From NCBI RefSeq assembly GCF_002179965.1, contig NZ_NGUQ01000014.1, forward strand, positions 186,001 to 250,000: a stretch of 64,000 nucleotides of DNA, given 5' to 3'. The notes under the pieces were generated by a model. That model did no database searches. It saw only the letters and a list, made by a program, of their open reading frames with translations, and was not told the DNA's origin. Of this stretch, positions 9,323 to 18,008 are shown piece by piece (the first letter of the stretch is position 1; each line of letters starts with the position of its first letter). The stretch is from Pandoraea sp. PE-S2T-3 (GTDB lineage Bacteria > Pseudomonadota > Gammaproteobacteria > Burkholderiales > Burkholderiaceae). The position numbers and the translations under genes were made by a program.

Positions 9323-10225
9323 CTACCCCACCGTCTCGATAATACGCATCGAGAAGTCGGTGGCGCGCACATCCTTGGTGAGGCCACCGACGGAAATACG
9401 GTCGACACCGGTCTCGGCAATCGCGCGCAGCGTTTCCAGATTGATGCCGCCCGACGCTTCCAGCACAGCGCGGCCATCGGTCACACGCGCCGCTTCACGC
9501 ATCATTTCCAGCGTGAAGTTATCGAGCAGGATCGACTTGGCGCCGCACTCCAGCGCAGTCTCCAACTCTTCAAGCGACTCCACCTCGATCTGTACCGACG
9601 CGCCATCGGCCAGCCGATCGGCGTTCGCGAGCACCTGACGAATGCCGCCCGCCGCCGCGATGTGGTTTTCCTTGATGAGAATGCCGTCGTACAGCGCGAG
9701 ACGCTGATTCACTCCACCGCCGACAAGCACGGCAAACTTCTGCGCCAGACGCAAACCCGGCATCGTCTTGCGCGTATCGAGCACGCGCGCCTTGGTGCCT
9801 TCGACGATGTCCGCGTACCGGCGCACGGCAGTCGCCACGCCCGAGAGCATCTGAAGGAAATTCATCGACGTGCGCTCGCCCGTGAGCAACGCCCGCGCGG
9901 GGCCATGGATGTCGCACACCGTCGAATCGGGCGTCATGGGCTCGCCTTCGCGGTAATGCCACTGAACGCGAACCGACGCATCGATGCTGCGCATGCACGC
10001 CTCAAACCATTGCACGCCACACAGCACGGCAGCTTCACGCACGATGATGCGCGCGTGCGCCATCTCGTCAGCGGGGACCAACAAACCCGTCAGGTCGCCC
10101 GCGCCGATGTCTTCGGCCAACGCGTCGCGCACATTGCGCAAGAGTGCGGTCTGGAGGGGTTCGCCGAACGTGGCGAACTCGGCAGAGAGTGCCTCGGTGG
10201 TGCTCAGGGATACGGATTGCGTCAT
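9323..10225 (-). CDS. nadC: Nicotinate-nucleotide pyrophosphorylase (quinolinate phosphoribosyltransferase)
   Basis: A 300-residue enzyme that joins quinolinate and PRPP to give nicotinate mononucleotide. Family motifs include LDTRKTMPGLRLAQKFAV near residue 148, GGGVNQRLALYDGILIKENH following it, and SGGINLETL near 255. Its ATG overlaps the nadA stop by one base (TAATG), implying translational coupling. With nadB and nadA it completes aspartate to NaMN. Confidence 0.97.
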   Translation of the reverse strand: MTQSVSLSTTEALSAEFATFGEPLQTALLRNVRDALAEDIGAGDLTGLLVPADEMAHARIIVREAAVLCGVQWFEACMRSIDASVRVQWHYREGEPMTPDSTVCDIHGPARALLTGERTSMNFLQMLSGVATAVRRYADIVEGTKARVLDTRKTMPGLRLAQKFAVLVGGGVNQRLALYDGILIKENHIAAAGGIRQVLANADRLADGASVQIEVESLEELETALECGAKSILLDNFTLEMMREAARVTDGRAVLEASGGINLETLRAIAETGVDRISVGGLTKDVRATDFSMRIIETVG

Positions 10226-11358
10226 TATGCGGGGCCTACACCGGCAAACAGCGCGCCATCGCGCGCGAAATCGCCGCTAGCGCGCACGTTCTTCTTGCGC
10301 GCTTCGGCGAACGACAACATACGGTCGATACACGTGTGGGCTCGCCGGCCAATCTCCGCGTCGACATGAATTTCGTTCTGACCCGACTCGAGAACGTCGG
10401 CCAGATTTTGCAGGCTGTTCATCGCCATCCACGGGCAATGCGCACAGCTCTTGCAGGTGGCGCTGTTGCCGGCCGTCGGCGCTTCGATGAAACGCTTGCC
10501 GGGTGCCGCCGCCCGCATCTTGTGGAGAATGCCGTTGTCGGTCGCCACGATGAACTCGGTTGCGTCCATCGTCTGCGCGGCTGCAATCATTTGCGAGGTG
10601 GAACCGACCACGTCGGCCAACTCGACCACCGCCGCCGGCGATTCCGGATGCACGAGCACCTTCGCGTTCGGATGCTCACGACGCAGCAGCTCAAGCTCGG
10701 TCGCCTTGAATTCGTCGTGCACAAGGCATGCGCCCTGCCACATCAACATGTCGGCGCCAGTCTGCTTTTGCACGTAGCTGCCGAGGTGGCGATCCGGCGC
10801 CCACAGAATCTTCTTACCTTGCGCGTGCAGATGCGCCACGATTTCCAGCCCGATCGACGACGTCACCATCCAGTCGGCACGCGCCTTCACGGCTGCGCTG
10901 GTGTTCGCATAGACAACGACGGTACGGTCAGGATGCGCATCGCAGAATGCCGCAAATTCGTCAGCCGGACAGCCCAAATCGAGCGAACAGGTCGCGTCCA
11001 GATCGGGCATCAGAATGCGTTTCTCGGGGCTGAGAATTTTCGATGTCTCGCCCATGAAGCGCACACCGGCCACCACCAGCGTCTTGGCCGAATGATCGCG
11101 GCCGAAACGCGCCATTTCGAGCGAGTCGGACACGCAGCCGCCCGTCTCTTCGGCGAGATCCTGCAAGTCGGCATCGACGTAGTAATGCGCCACCAGCACG
11201 GCATCTTGCTCGACGAGCAGACGCTTGATACGCGCTTTGAGCGCCGTGCGCTGCTCCTGCGACGGCGCATCCGGGACACGCGCCCAAGCCTGGGCAACGC
11301 ACAGGGCGCCGCTCGGTGCGGGGCGCTCGAATTCTACGGATTTGAGTGAGGCATTCAT
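10225..11358 (-). CDS. nadA: Quinolinate synthase NadA
   Basis: It condenses iminoaspartate with dihydroxyacetone phosphate to quinolinate using a [4Fe-4S] cluster. From [20 protein letters not shown] the protein has 377 residues. Cysteines in the expected contexts are [21 protein letters not shown] and [13 protein letters not shown]. The frame is open 52 codons upstream, but that stretch crosses the terminator at 11390-11411, so I use the ATG complementary to 11356-11358, although its ribosome site is weak. It is coupled to nadC. Confidence 0.95.
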   Translation of the reverse strand: MNASLKSVEFERPAPSGALCVAQAWARVPDAPSQEQRTALKARIKRLLVEQDAVLVAHYYVDADLQDLAEETGGCVSDSLEMARFGRDHSAKTLVVAGVRFMGETSKILSPEKRILMPDLDATCSLDLGCPADEFAAFCDAHPDRTVVVYANTSAAVKARADWMVTSSIGLEIVAHLHAQGKKILWAPDRHLGSYVQKQTGADMLMWQGACLVHDEFKATELELLRREHPNAKVLVHPESPAAVVELADVVGSTSQMIAAAQTMDATEFIVATDNGILHKMRAAAPGKRFIEAPTAGNSATCKSCAHCPWMAMNSLQNLADVLESGQNEIHVDAEIGRRAHTCIDRMLSFAEARKKNVRASGDFARDGALFAGVGPA

Positions 11359-11389
11359 TTTCGCTGGGTCTGTGGGGACCGGAATGACA

Positions 11390-11411
11390 AAACCCCGCCG
11401 TAGCGGGGTTT
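11390..11411 (-). terminator. Terminator between the desaturase gene and nadA
   Basis: AAACCCCGC-CGTA-GCGGGGTTT, a 9-bp stem about 40 bases after the desaturase stop and 32 bases before the nadA start. On the minus strand it ends in TTTT. Confidence 0.8.
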
Positions 11412-11449
11412 CGATTATGCGACAAAAACGAAATTCTGGCTGATTCGCC

Positions 11450-12646
11450 TTACGCGTAACGGCGCAGTCGCGTCGCGAATTCTTGCAACGCGTGAATCCC
11501 GCTTTGTTCGGCACGATGGCACCAGTTCTGCAACTGGCTCAGCAACTGCTCGCGCGAGGCGTTCGAACGTTCCCAGATACCGGCCAGTTCGCTGCGCAGT
11601 TCGTAGTACGTCTGCACCGACTTGCTGTGTGCGAAGATTTCGCCGAGTTGCTGCTTCTGCGGCTCTTGCAGCGAAGCTTCGTCGTGATGCAGCCACTTGC
11701 GGGCACCGCGCAACAACTGATACTCGCCGACCTGACGCTTTTCCTTGAAACGCGCCAGCTCTTCGCTATAAGCACGCTTGAAGGTCTTGGCGTAGCGCTC
11801 CATGACTTCGTAGCGGTTCGAGAGCACGGCCTGCAACGTATCGTCGTCGCACGTGGCCTTGTTCTTCGCGAGCTTCGGCGTCGGTGCGATCTTCTTCACC
11901 TTGGCCAGACCCACGGCCGACAGAATTCGGATGTAGAGCCAGCCGATGTCGAACTCGTACCACTTGTTCGACAGCTTGGCCGACGTGGCATACGTGTGGT
12001 GGTTATTGTGCAGCTCTTCGCCGCCGATGATGATGCCCCACGGCAGCAGGTTCGTCGACGCGTCGGCGCAGTTGAAATTACGGTAGCCCCAGTAGTGGCC
12101 CAGACCGTTGATCACACCTGCCGCCCAGAACGGAATCCACACCATCTGCACCGCCCACACGGTCAAACCGATGGCGCCGAACAGCGAGATGTTGATGATC
12201 ATCATCACGCTGATACCGAGAATCGGGAAGCGCTTGTAGATGTTGTTCTCGATCCAGTCGTTCGGCGTGCCGTGACTGAATTTACGCATCGTTTCTTCGT
12301 TCTTCGCTTCGGCACGATACAACTCGGCGCCTTCGGCGAGCACCTTCCACAGGCCACGCGTCTGCGGGCTATGCGGATCTTCCGGCGTTTCGCACTTGGC
12401 GTGGTGCTTGCGGTGAATCGCGGCCCATTCGCTCGTGATCATGCCCGTGGTCATCCACAGCCACAGACGGAAGAAATGGGCGACAACCGGGTGCACGTCG
12501 AGCGCGCGGTGCGCCTGGCAACGGTGCAGATAGATCGTCACGCCGGCAATCGTCACATGGGTGACGATCAACGTGAAGAAGAAGATCTTCCAGCCGCTCC
12601 AGTCGAGCAGGCCGGTCGAGAGAAATCCAAGGAGACTGTCCAGCAA
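11450..12646 (-). CDS. Acyl-CoA/fatty acid delta-9-type desaturase
   Basis: A 398-residue membrane di-iron desaturase that introduces a cis double bond into fatty acyl chains. All three histidine boxes are present: LHRCQAHRA near residue 41, IHRKHHAK near 78, and HNNHHTYA near 213. Hydrophobic pairs flank the first two boxes and lie around residues 150-180. After about residue 285 comes a predicted helical, charged C-terminal region of roughly 110 residues, ending [20 protein letters not shown], not part of the catalytic core. It may be a regulatory or dimerisation module. A terminator follows. Confidence 0.9.
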   Translation of the reverse strand: MLDSLLGFLSTGLLDWSGWKIFFFTLIVTHVTIAGVTIYLHRCQAHRALDVHPVVAHFFRLWLWMTTGMITSEWAAIHRKHHAKCETPEDPHSPQTRGLWKVLAEGAELYRAEAKNEETMRKFSHGTPNDWIENNIYKRFPILGISVMMIINISLFGAIGLTVWAVQMVWIPFWAAGVINGLGHYWGYRNFNCADASTNLLPWGIIIGGEELHNNHHTYATSAKLSNKWYEFDIGWLYIRILSAVGLAKVKKIAPTPKLAKNKATCDDDTLQAVLSNRYEVMERYAKTFKRAYSEELARFKEKRQVGEYQLLRGARKWLHHDEASLQEPQKQQLGEIFAHSKSVQTYYELRSELAGIWERSNASREQLLSQLQNWCHRAEQSGIHALQEFATRLRRYA

Positions 12647-12950
12647 AATATCACTCCAAACTAATCAATACGGTGGCAATGGCGGCAAAGTTGCCGCGCC
12701 TTGTCTTGTCGGGCCATGCGGAGGGCCAGCCACCGCGTCCGGTCTCGTTCTTGCGCTCGCTTGACGCTTTGATTCGCAGGAACTCCGCAAGTTGCGTAAA
12801 TTCCTCGGGGCGAGTGAGCGCTAAACGTGCCAGTGAACGTCTGGTTTTTTATGGTTTGGGGGGCATTTTACCTGACGGACTGTTCCCCGTGTGTAACGTC
12901 CCCGCCACGCATTTTGTCGCAGGTCAAGGCGCCGACGTAGAAAAAACCGT
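12647..12950. other. Intergenic region, desaturase promoter side
   Basis: About 300 bp between the mscS-type gene stop and the desaturase start, both on the minus strand. I see no gene. A 6-bp dyad (CGTAGA/TCTACG, 12936-12955) overlaps the mscS stop, with a T-run in its loop, and does not look like a standard terminator. Confidence 0.5.
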
Positions 12951-14363
12951 CTACGAGGTCGGCTTTTTGCCCTCGACAGCCTGTGTTTGCGCCAGTTCCG
13001 GCGTTCCCGGGGGCAAATTGACCCGGCTGACGGCATCCGCCGGCCCGCCCGCAGGCACACCGTCGGCCCAGTCGTTCAGAATCCGTATTTCGCGCTGCGC
13101 ATACGGAATTTCAATACCGTGCTCGCGAAATGTGCGCCAAATCCGCAAATTTATCTGCGAACGGATCGATCCGCTGCCTAAAGCGGGGTCTTGTACCCAA
13201 AACCCCATTTCGAGGTCCATGCCGTCGGCCCCAAAGTTCAGTAGCAACGCCGACGGCGGCGGGTCCGTCAGTACGCGGGGAATCCCCTCAGCAGCTTTCA
13301 GCATCAGCGACATGGCCAGTTCTACGTCGGCGCTGTAGGCCACCTGCACGTTCACTTTGGCGCGCCCGCGCGTCTCGGTGAACGAGTGGTTCTGCACCAC
13401 GTCCGTCACGAGCTTCTCGTTTGGTACCAGCGCTTCCACCCCATCGAGCCCGCGCACGACCGTATATCGCGTATTGATCTGGGAAACGGTGCCGTGATAC
13501 GGCGCTACGGTGATCAGGTCGCCCAGCCGCACCGAGCGGTCGAGCAGGATGATGAAGCCCGACACCAGGTTCGACGCAATCTTCTGCAAGCCAAACCCCA
13601 GCCCCACCCCGAGCGCCCCGCCGAACACGCCGAGCACGGTGATATCGATGCCCACGAACGACAGCGTGGCCAGCACGGCAATCAGCGTGAGCACGCCCTT
13701 GACCAGCCGCGACATCACCACCTTGAGGTTGCCGTCGAGCGTGGTGGTGCGCATGATCCGGTCTTCGATCAGCGAACCCACCCACATCGCCAGCACCAGC
13801 GTCACGCCGATCCAGAGGATGCCCGAGAGCATCGAGAGCAGCGTCAGATGGCTGGAACCGACGGCAAAACGCACGCTGGCCAGCCAGTTCAGAATATCGT
13901 CGTGCACGCCCAGGACGTAAGCCAGCATCGACAGCCAGGCGAACGTGGTGAACACCCGCTCGAATACCTTCAACAGCCCGTAGGCATGGGGTGACGAGGC
14001 GAACAGGCGGCGCGCGAAGTAGAACGCCAGGTAGATCAGTGCCGTCCCGAAAAGCGGCACTTCGGCGAGGCGCAACAGCGACACGCGCATGTACTCTTGC
14101 AGTACCACGCGCGTGAGCGCCACGCAAAGCCAGCCGAACATGGGGAAAAACGAGCGCCGCAGACTCGACGAACCGGCCCGGCGCGACGGTGCCACGGTCT
14201 CGAAATGGCGATCGAGGCGGCCGATCATCCAGCGCCGCAGGACGAGTGCCACGCCGAGCGCGACCACCAGTGCCACGATCTGCCAGATGATTTGCGGGTC
14301 GCCGAAGTCGCGTACGACGTCGCGCACCAACTTCGCGAAAGCCGGACTTTCCTGCATCGCCAT
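12951..14363 (-). CDS. Mechanosensitive ion channel, MscS family, large
   Basis: A 470-residue inner-membrane channel. Five or so hydrophobic helices occupy residues 25-235. The pore-lining helix and start of the beta domain are recognisable: GVFGGALGVGLGFGLQKIAS near residue 240 (Ala/Gly-rich TM3), then LLDRSVRLGDLITV and VVRGLDGVEALVPNEKLVTD. The C-terminal vestibule region ends near residue 430. It is longer than E. coli MscS (286), with extra N-terminal helices. Expected role is release of solutes on hypo-osmotic shock. Confidence 0.9.
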   Translation of the reverse strand: MAMQESPAFAKLVRDVVRDFGDPQIIWQIVALVVALGVALVLRRWMIGRLDRHFETVAPSRRAGSSSLRRSFFPMFGWLCVALTRVVLQEYMRVSLLRLAEVPLFGTALIYLAFYFARRLFASSPHAYGLLKVFERVFTTFAWLSMLAYVLGVHDDILNWLASVRFAVGSSHLTLLSMLSGILWIGVTLVLAMWVGSLIEDRIMRTTTLDGNLKVVMSRLVKGVLTLIAVLATLSFVGIDITVLGVFGGALGVGLGFGLQKIASNLVSGFIILLDRSVRLGDLITVAPYHGTVSQINTRYTVVRGLDGVEALVPNEKLVTDVVQNHSFTETRGRAKVNVQVAYSADVELAMSLMLKAAEGIPRVLTDPPPSALLLNFGADGMDLEMGFWVQDPALGSGSIRSQINLRIWRTFREHGIEIPYAQREIRILNDWADGVPAGGPADAVSRVNLPPGTPELAQTQAVEGKKPTS

Positions 14364-14462
14364 TTCTCTTTTTTCCCTTCTTAGCTAACGCCCGCAAGCA
14401 TGTGCCGGGTCACGCCGTGACTCGCGGCACTCGCTCATTCACCCATTGGCCGGCCGCCCGGC

Positions 14463-15986
14463 TTACTCCGCCGAGGCTTCCGGCGCTTCCGGTGCTGCAA
14501 CTTCAGCAACTTCCGTGACTTCCGGCGCTGCCTTGGGTGCCTTCGGCGCCTTTTCAGCCGCACGGCGCTCGAACACGGCGGCAAAGAACCCGTCCGTAGC
14601 GTGGCGGTTCGGCAGCAGTTCCAGATACTTGCCCGTGTCGAGCGCAATCTTCTGCGACGCCAGCAACTCGTTGGCCGGCACCAGCGCAAAGTCCGGGTGC
14701 GCCGCCGCAAACGCCTCGGCGATCGCGTTGTTTTCTTCGTTCAGCAGGCTGCACGTAGCGTAGACCAAACGGCCGCCCGGCTTCACCAGCCGCGCAGCAC
14801 TCGCCAGAATCGATGCCTGCTTTTGCGTCAGCTCGGACACCGATTGCGGCGACTGGCGCCACTTCAAGTCCGGATTACGGCGCAGCGTACCCAACCCGCT
14901 GCACGGCGCATCGACCAGCACGCGGTCGATCTTGCCCGCCAGACGCTTGATCTTGCTGTCGTTCTCGCTGTCGATCATCACAGGATAGACGTTCGACAAC
15001 CCGCTGCGCGCCAGCCGCGGCTTGAGTTTCGCCAGCCGCTTGTCCGAGACGTCGAACGCATAGAGACGCCCGGTCGAGCGCATTTGCGCACCGATGGCGA
15101 GGGTCTTGCCACCGGCCCCTGCGCAGAAGTCGACAATCATCTCGCCACGGCGCGGTGCGACCAACTGACACAGCAACTGGCTGCCCTCGTCCTGCACTTC
15201 GATGGTGCCCGAGATGAACAGCGGGTGCTTTTGCAGCGCGGGCTTGCCGGCCAGACGGATGCCGTTCGGCGCAAACGGCGTCGGCTCGGCCGAGAACCCG
15301 TCGGCGCGCAGTTGCGCGAGCACGTCGTCGCGATTTCCCTTGATCAGGTTCACGCGGCAATCGAGCGGCGCGGGCTGATTCAGCGCGGCGGCCAGCGGTT
15401 CGAGTTCTGCGGCGTCAAAACGCTTCGCGAGACGCTCGTACAGCCAGTCCGGCAAATTGGTGCGCACACGCGTGGAAAGGCTCGCCGGATCGATCTGACC
15501 GACGTGTTCCAGCCACGTGACTTCGTCAGGCGTGGCGACCAGTTGCACCGACGTCAAGCCGCGCGTGAAGGCCAGACCCAGTAGCGCCAGACGGCGCTCC
15601 AGCGGGCCCGAACCACTGCCGGCGTGCTGACCGAATTCGAGCTTGCGGCGCAGGATCGCGAAAACGGTTTCGGCCAGTACACCGCGTTCGCGGTGGCCCA
15701 GCTTGGCGTTGGCGCGGAAATACGTGCTCACCAGCATGTCGGCCGGGCCGGTGAACGTGAGCACGCTGCCGAGCAAGCGCTGCGTATGTTCGAACAGCGC
15801 TGGCGACAGATGGTCGCCACGCATGCGGGCGGTCTCGGCGGGCGGGGCTTCCGGGCGGCGATCGTTGCGGGTGCGGTCGTAGCGGTCGGGGCGCACGTAG
15901 CGCTCCTTCGTCTCGGACGACTTGCCGCCTGAGCGGTTACCGGATTGATTTGCGCCATCGCGGCGCTGTGTCGGACGGGTGCTCAT
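14463..15986 (-). CDS. rsmB: RsmB/NOP-family rRNA (cytosine-C5) methyltransferase
   Basis: A 507-residue SAM-dependent RNA m5C methyltransferase. The first 50 residues are a basic, Arg/Gly/Asn-rich tail, followed by a helical segment and the catalytic domain. The SAM-binding motif VDFCAGAGGKTLAIGA is near residue 285, motif IV VDAPCSGLGTLRRNPDLKW near 365, and motif VI YATCSLLNEEN near 420, giving both catalytic cysteines. The C-terminus is an Ala/Glu/Pro-rich tail of about 35 residues. Its ATG overlaps the purN stop. The exact rRNA target (C967 as in E. coli RsmB) is not certain. Confidence 0.85.
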   Translation of the reverse strand: MSTRPTQRRDGANQSGNRSGGKSSETKERYVRPDRYDRTRNDRRPEAPPAETARMRGDHLSPALFEHTQRLLGSVLTFTGPADMLVSTYFRANAKLGHRERGVLAETVFAILRRKLEFGQHAGSGSGPLERRLALLGLAFTRGLTSVQLVATPDEVTWLEHVGQIDPASLSTRVRTNLPDWLYERLAKRFDAAELEPLAAALNQPAPLDCRVNLIKGNRDDVLAQLRADGFSAEPTPFAPNGIRLAGKPALQKHPLFISGTIEVQDEGSQLLCQLVAPRRGEMIVDFCAGAGGKTLAIGAQMRSTGRLYAFDVSDKRLAKLKPRLARSGLSNVYPVMIDSENDSKIKRLAGKIDRVLVDAPCSGLGTLRRNPDLKWRQSPQSVSELTQKQASILASAARLVKPGGRLVYATCSLLNEENNAIAEAFAAAHPDFALVPANELLASQKIALDTGKYLELLPNRHATDGFFAAVFERRAAEKAPKAPKAAPEVTEVAEVAAPEAPEASAE

Positions 15987-16633
15987 GCGTTCTCACCAAA
16001 AAGCCATTGCGGATCGGGCGTGCCATCGGCGGCGGGTTTGACTGTCACGCGGCCATCGGCCACGACCAGACGGTCTTCCACGAACCACCGCACAGCGCGC
16101 GGATAAATGATGTGTTCCAGCGGAAGAATACGCTCGGCAAGTGCCTCGGGCGTGTCTCCGGTCTTGACCGGCACGGCCGCTTGCAGCACGAACGGGCCGT
16201 GATCGAGCTCGGCCGTCACGAAGTGCACGGTCGCGCCAACGATCTTGCAACCGGCTTCCAGTGCCCGTGCGTGGGTCTGCAAGCCCGGAAACGCGGGCAG
16301 CAGCGACGGATGGATATTCACGAGGCGGCCGGCATACCGCTCGGTAAACTCGGGCGTCAGAATGCGCATGAAACCGGCGAGCACGACCAGATCGGGTTGG
16401 TGGCGGTCGATTTCGGCGGCGAGTTCGCCGTCGAAAACTTCGCGGGTCTTGCCGCGGCTGGGGACGACGGCGGTGGCGATGCCGTTCTCGCGGGCAAAGG
16501 CGAGGCCCTCGGCCTCGTCGCGGTTGGCGATGACAGCAGCCACGCGGGCTGGCCAGCCTTCCTCAGTACAGGCACGGACGATGGCCTCCATATTGCTGCC
16601 ACGTCCGGAAATCAGGATGACAATGTTCTTCAT
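15983..16633 (-). CDS. purN: Phosphoribosylglycinamide formyltransferase
   Basis: A 216-residue GAR transformylase of purine synthesis using 10-formyl-THF. It has the phosphate loop SGRGSNMEAI at residues 9-18, the catalytic Asn/His region VNIHPSLLPAFPG near residue 105, and the catalytic Asp in AELDHGPFV near 142. It overlaps the downstream rsmB-type gene by 4 bases (ATGA), so the two are translationally coupled. Confidence 0.97.
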   Translation of the reverse strand: MKNIVILISGRGSNMEAIVRACTEEGWPARVAAVIANRDEAEGLAFARENGIATAVVPSRGKTREVFDGELAAEIDRHQPDLVVLAGFMRILTPEFTERYAGRLVNIHPSLLPAFPGLQTHARALEAGCKIVGATVHFVTAELDHGPFVLQAAVPVKTGDTPEALAERILPLEHIIYPRAVRWFVEDRLVVADGRVTVKPAADGTPDPQWLFGENA

Positions 16634-16855
16634 CGCCGGATTTTATCATTGGCGCGCCGCACCAGACACGCGATCCGCGCCGCGAAGGCGCCGAAGCGTT
16701 TATAATTCAACGTTCTGCGGCGCCGCAATGTCGGATCGGCCGTCCTGTCAGGCACTCCGGGCCCGCCCCGCCGCCGCAGGCCGGCAAGTCCCGGGCAGCG
16801 CCGCGCAGCTTACCCACCAACGTTCATCAACGTCCTGTACTGACGCTTCCTTATC

Positions 16856-17848
16856 GTGCGAGTCTTCCGGGGTCTACCCAACGCGCAAAGCAAAGCGCCC
16901 TGTGTGCTGACGATCGGCAATTTCGACGGCGTGCACCTCGGCCATCAGGCCCTGCTCGCGCGCGTGCGCGCCGCAGCGGCTGCGCGCGGCCTGCCGGTAT
17001 GCGTGATGACGTTCGAGCCCCATCCCCGCGAATACTTCTCCCCTGACAAGGCGCCCGCGCGCATCTCGAACTTGCGCGACAAGTTCGAAGCACTGCGCGC
17101 GCACGGCGTCGACCGGCTGGTGGTCGAACACTTCAACGCCCATTTCGCCGGTCAGTCGCCCGAAGACTTCGTTCGAAACATCATTGTGGACGGCCTGCAT
17201 ACGCGCTGGCTGCTCGTCGGCGACGACTTCCGCTTCGGCGCCAAACGCGCCGGCGATATCGAGTACCTGCGCGAAGCAGGCCGCCAGCACGACTTCGTCG
17301 TCCAGCAAATGCCGACGATCGCCCATGACGGCGTGCGCATCTCCAGCTCGGAAGTGCGTGCCGCGCTCGCCGACGGCAACTTCGAGCGCGCCCATGCGCT
17401 GCTCGGTCGCCCGTACGCGATCTCCGGCCACGTCGTGCATGGCATGAAGCTCGGGCGCAAGCTCGGCTTCCCGACGCTCAACATTCGTATCGCACACAAA
17501 CACCCGGCCCTCGCGGGCATTTTCGTCGTGCAGGTGCACGGGCTGGCCGACACGCCGCTGCCCGCCGTGGCGAGCCTCGGCCTGCGCCCGACCGTCGACG
17601 ATTCGGGGCGTGTGCTGCTGGAAGTGCATCTGCTGGACTTCGCGGGCGATTGCTACGGCAAACTCGTGCGCGTGGAATTTTTGCAGAAGCTGCGAGACGA
17701 AGCCAAATTCGACGGTCTGGCCGAACTCGAAGCCGCCATCGCGCAGGACACGCGCGAGGCACGTGCCTATTTCGCCCATGCGCTCGACGCCAACGGCCCG
17801 AGCGCACGACGCGACTTCGCCACCTCGGCCACTGACCGAATTAGTTGA
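16856..17848 (+). CDS. ribF: Bifunctional riboflavin kinase / FAD synthetase
   Basis: A 330-residue enzyme making FMN and then FAD. The N-terminal FAD synthetase has the nucleotidyltransferase motif TIGNFDGVHLGHQ near residue 20 and the later ISSSEVR motif near 162. The C-terminal riboflavin kinase starts around residue 185 with GHVVHGMKLGRKLGFPTLNI. I take the GTG at 16856 as start, matching the family beginning. It precedes ileS-lspA, a conserved order in proteobacteria. Confidence 0.96.
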   Translation: MRVFRGLPNAQSKAPCVLTIGNFDGVHLGHQALLARVRAAAAARGLPVCVMTFEPHPREYFSPDKAPARISNLRDKFEALRAHGVDRLVVEHFNAHFAGQSPEDFVRNIIVDGLHTRWLLVGDDFRFGAKRAGDIEYLREAGRQHDFVVQQMPTIAHDGVRISSSEVRAALADGNFERAHALLGRPYAISGHVVHGMKLGRKLGFPTLNIRIAHKHPALAGIFVVQVHGLADTPLPAVASLGLRPTVDDSGRVLLEVHLLDFAGDCYGKLVRVEFLQKLRDEAKFDGLAELEAAIAQDTREARAYFAHALDANGPSARRDFATSATDRIS

Positions 17849-18008
17849 TCTTCGCCCGCGTGCTCCGGCGCTTCGCGTCGCGCGCGCGGCCCGCTGCCGC
17901 CTCTGGCATACGTCGTCGCCAAGCGTCCTACCGGCCCCGCCGGCCGGCACGCGACGCACACGGCACCAGCGCCCCACACCGATTTCCAAAAATTCGTAGC
18001 GAAGCACC

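Noticed and set aside
16640-16855. FMN riboswitch before ribF
   Set aside because: I looked for the conserved junction sequences of the RFN element and do not see them; the leader is short and GC-rich.
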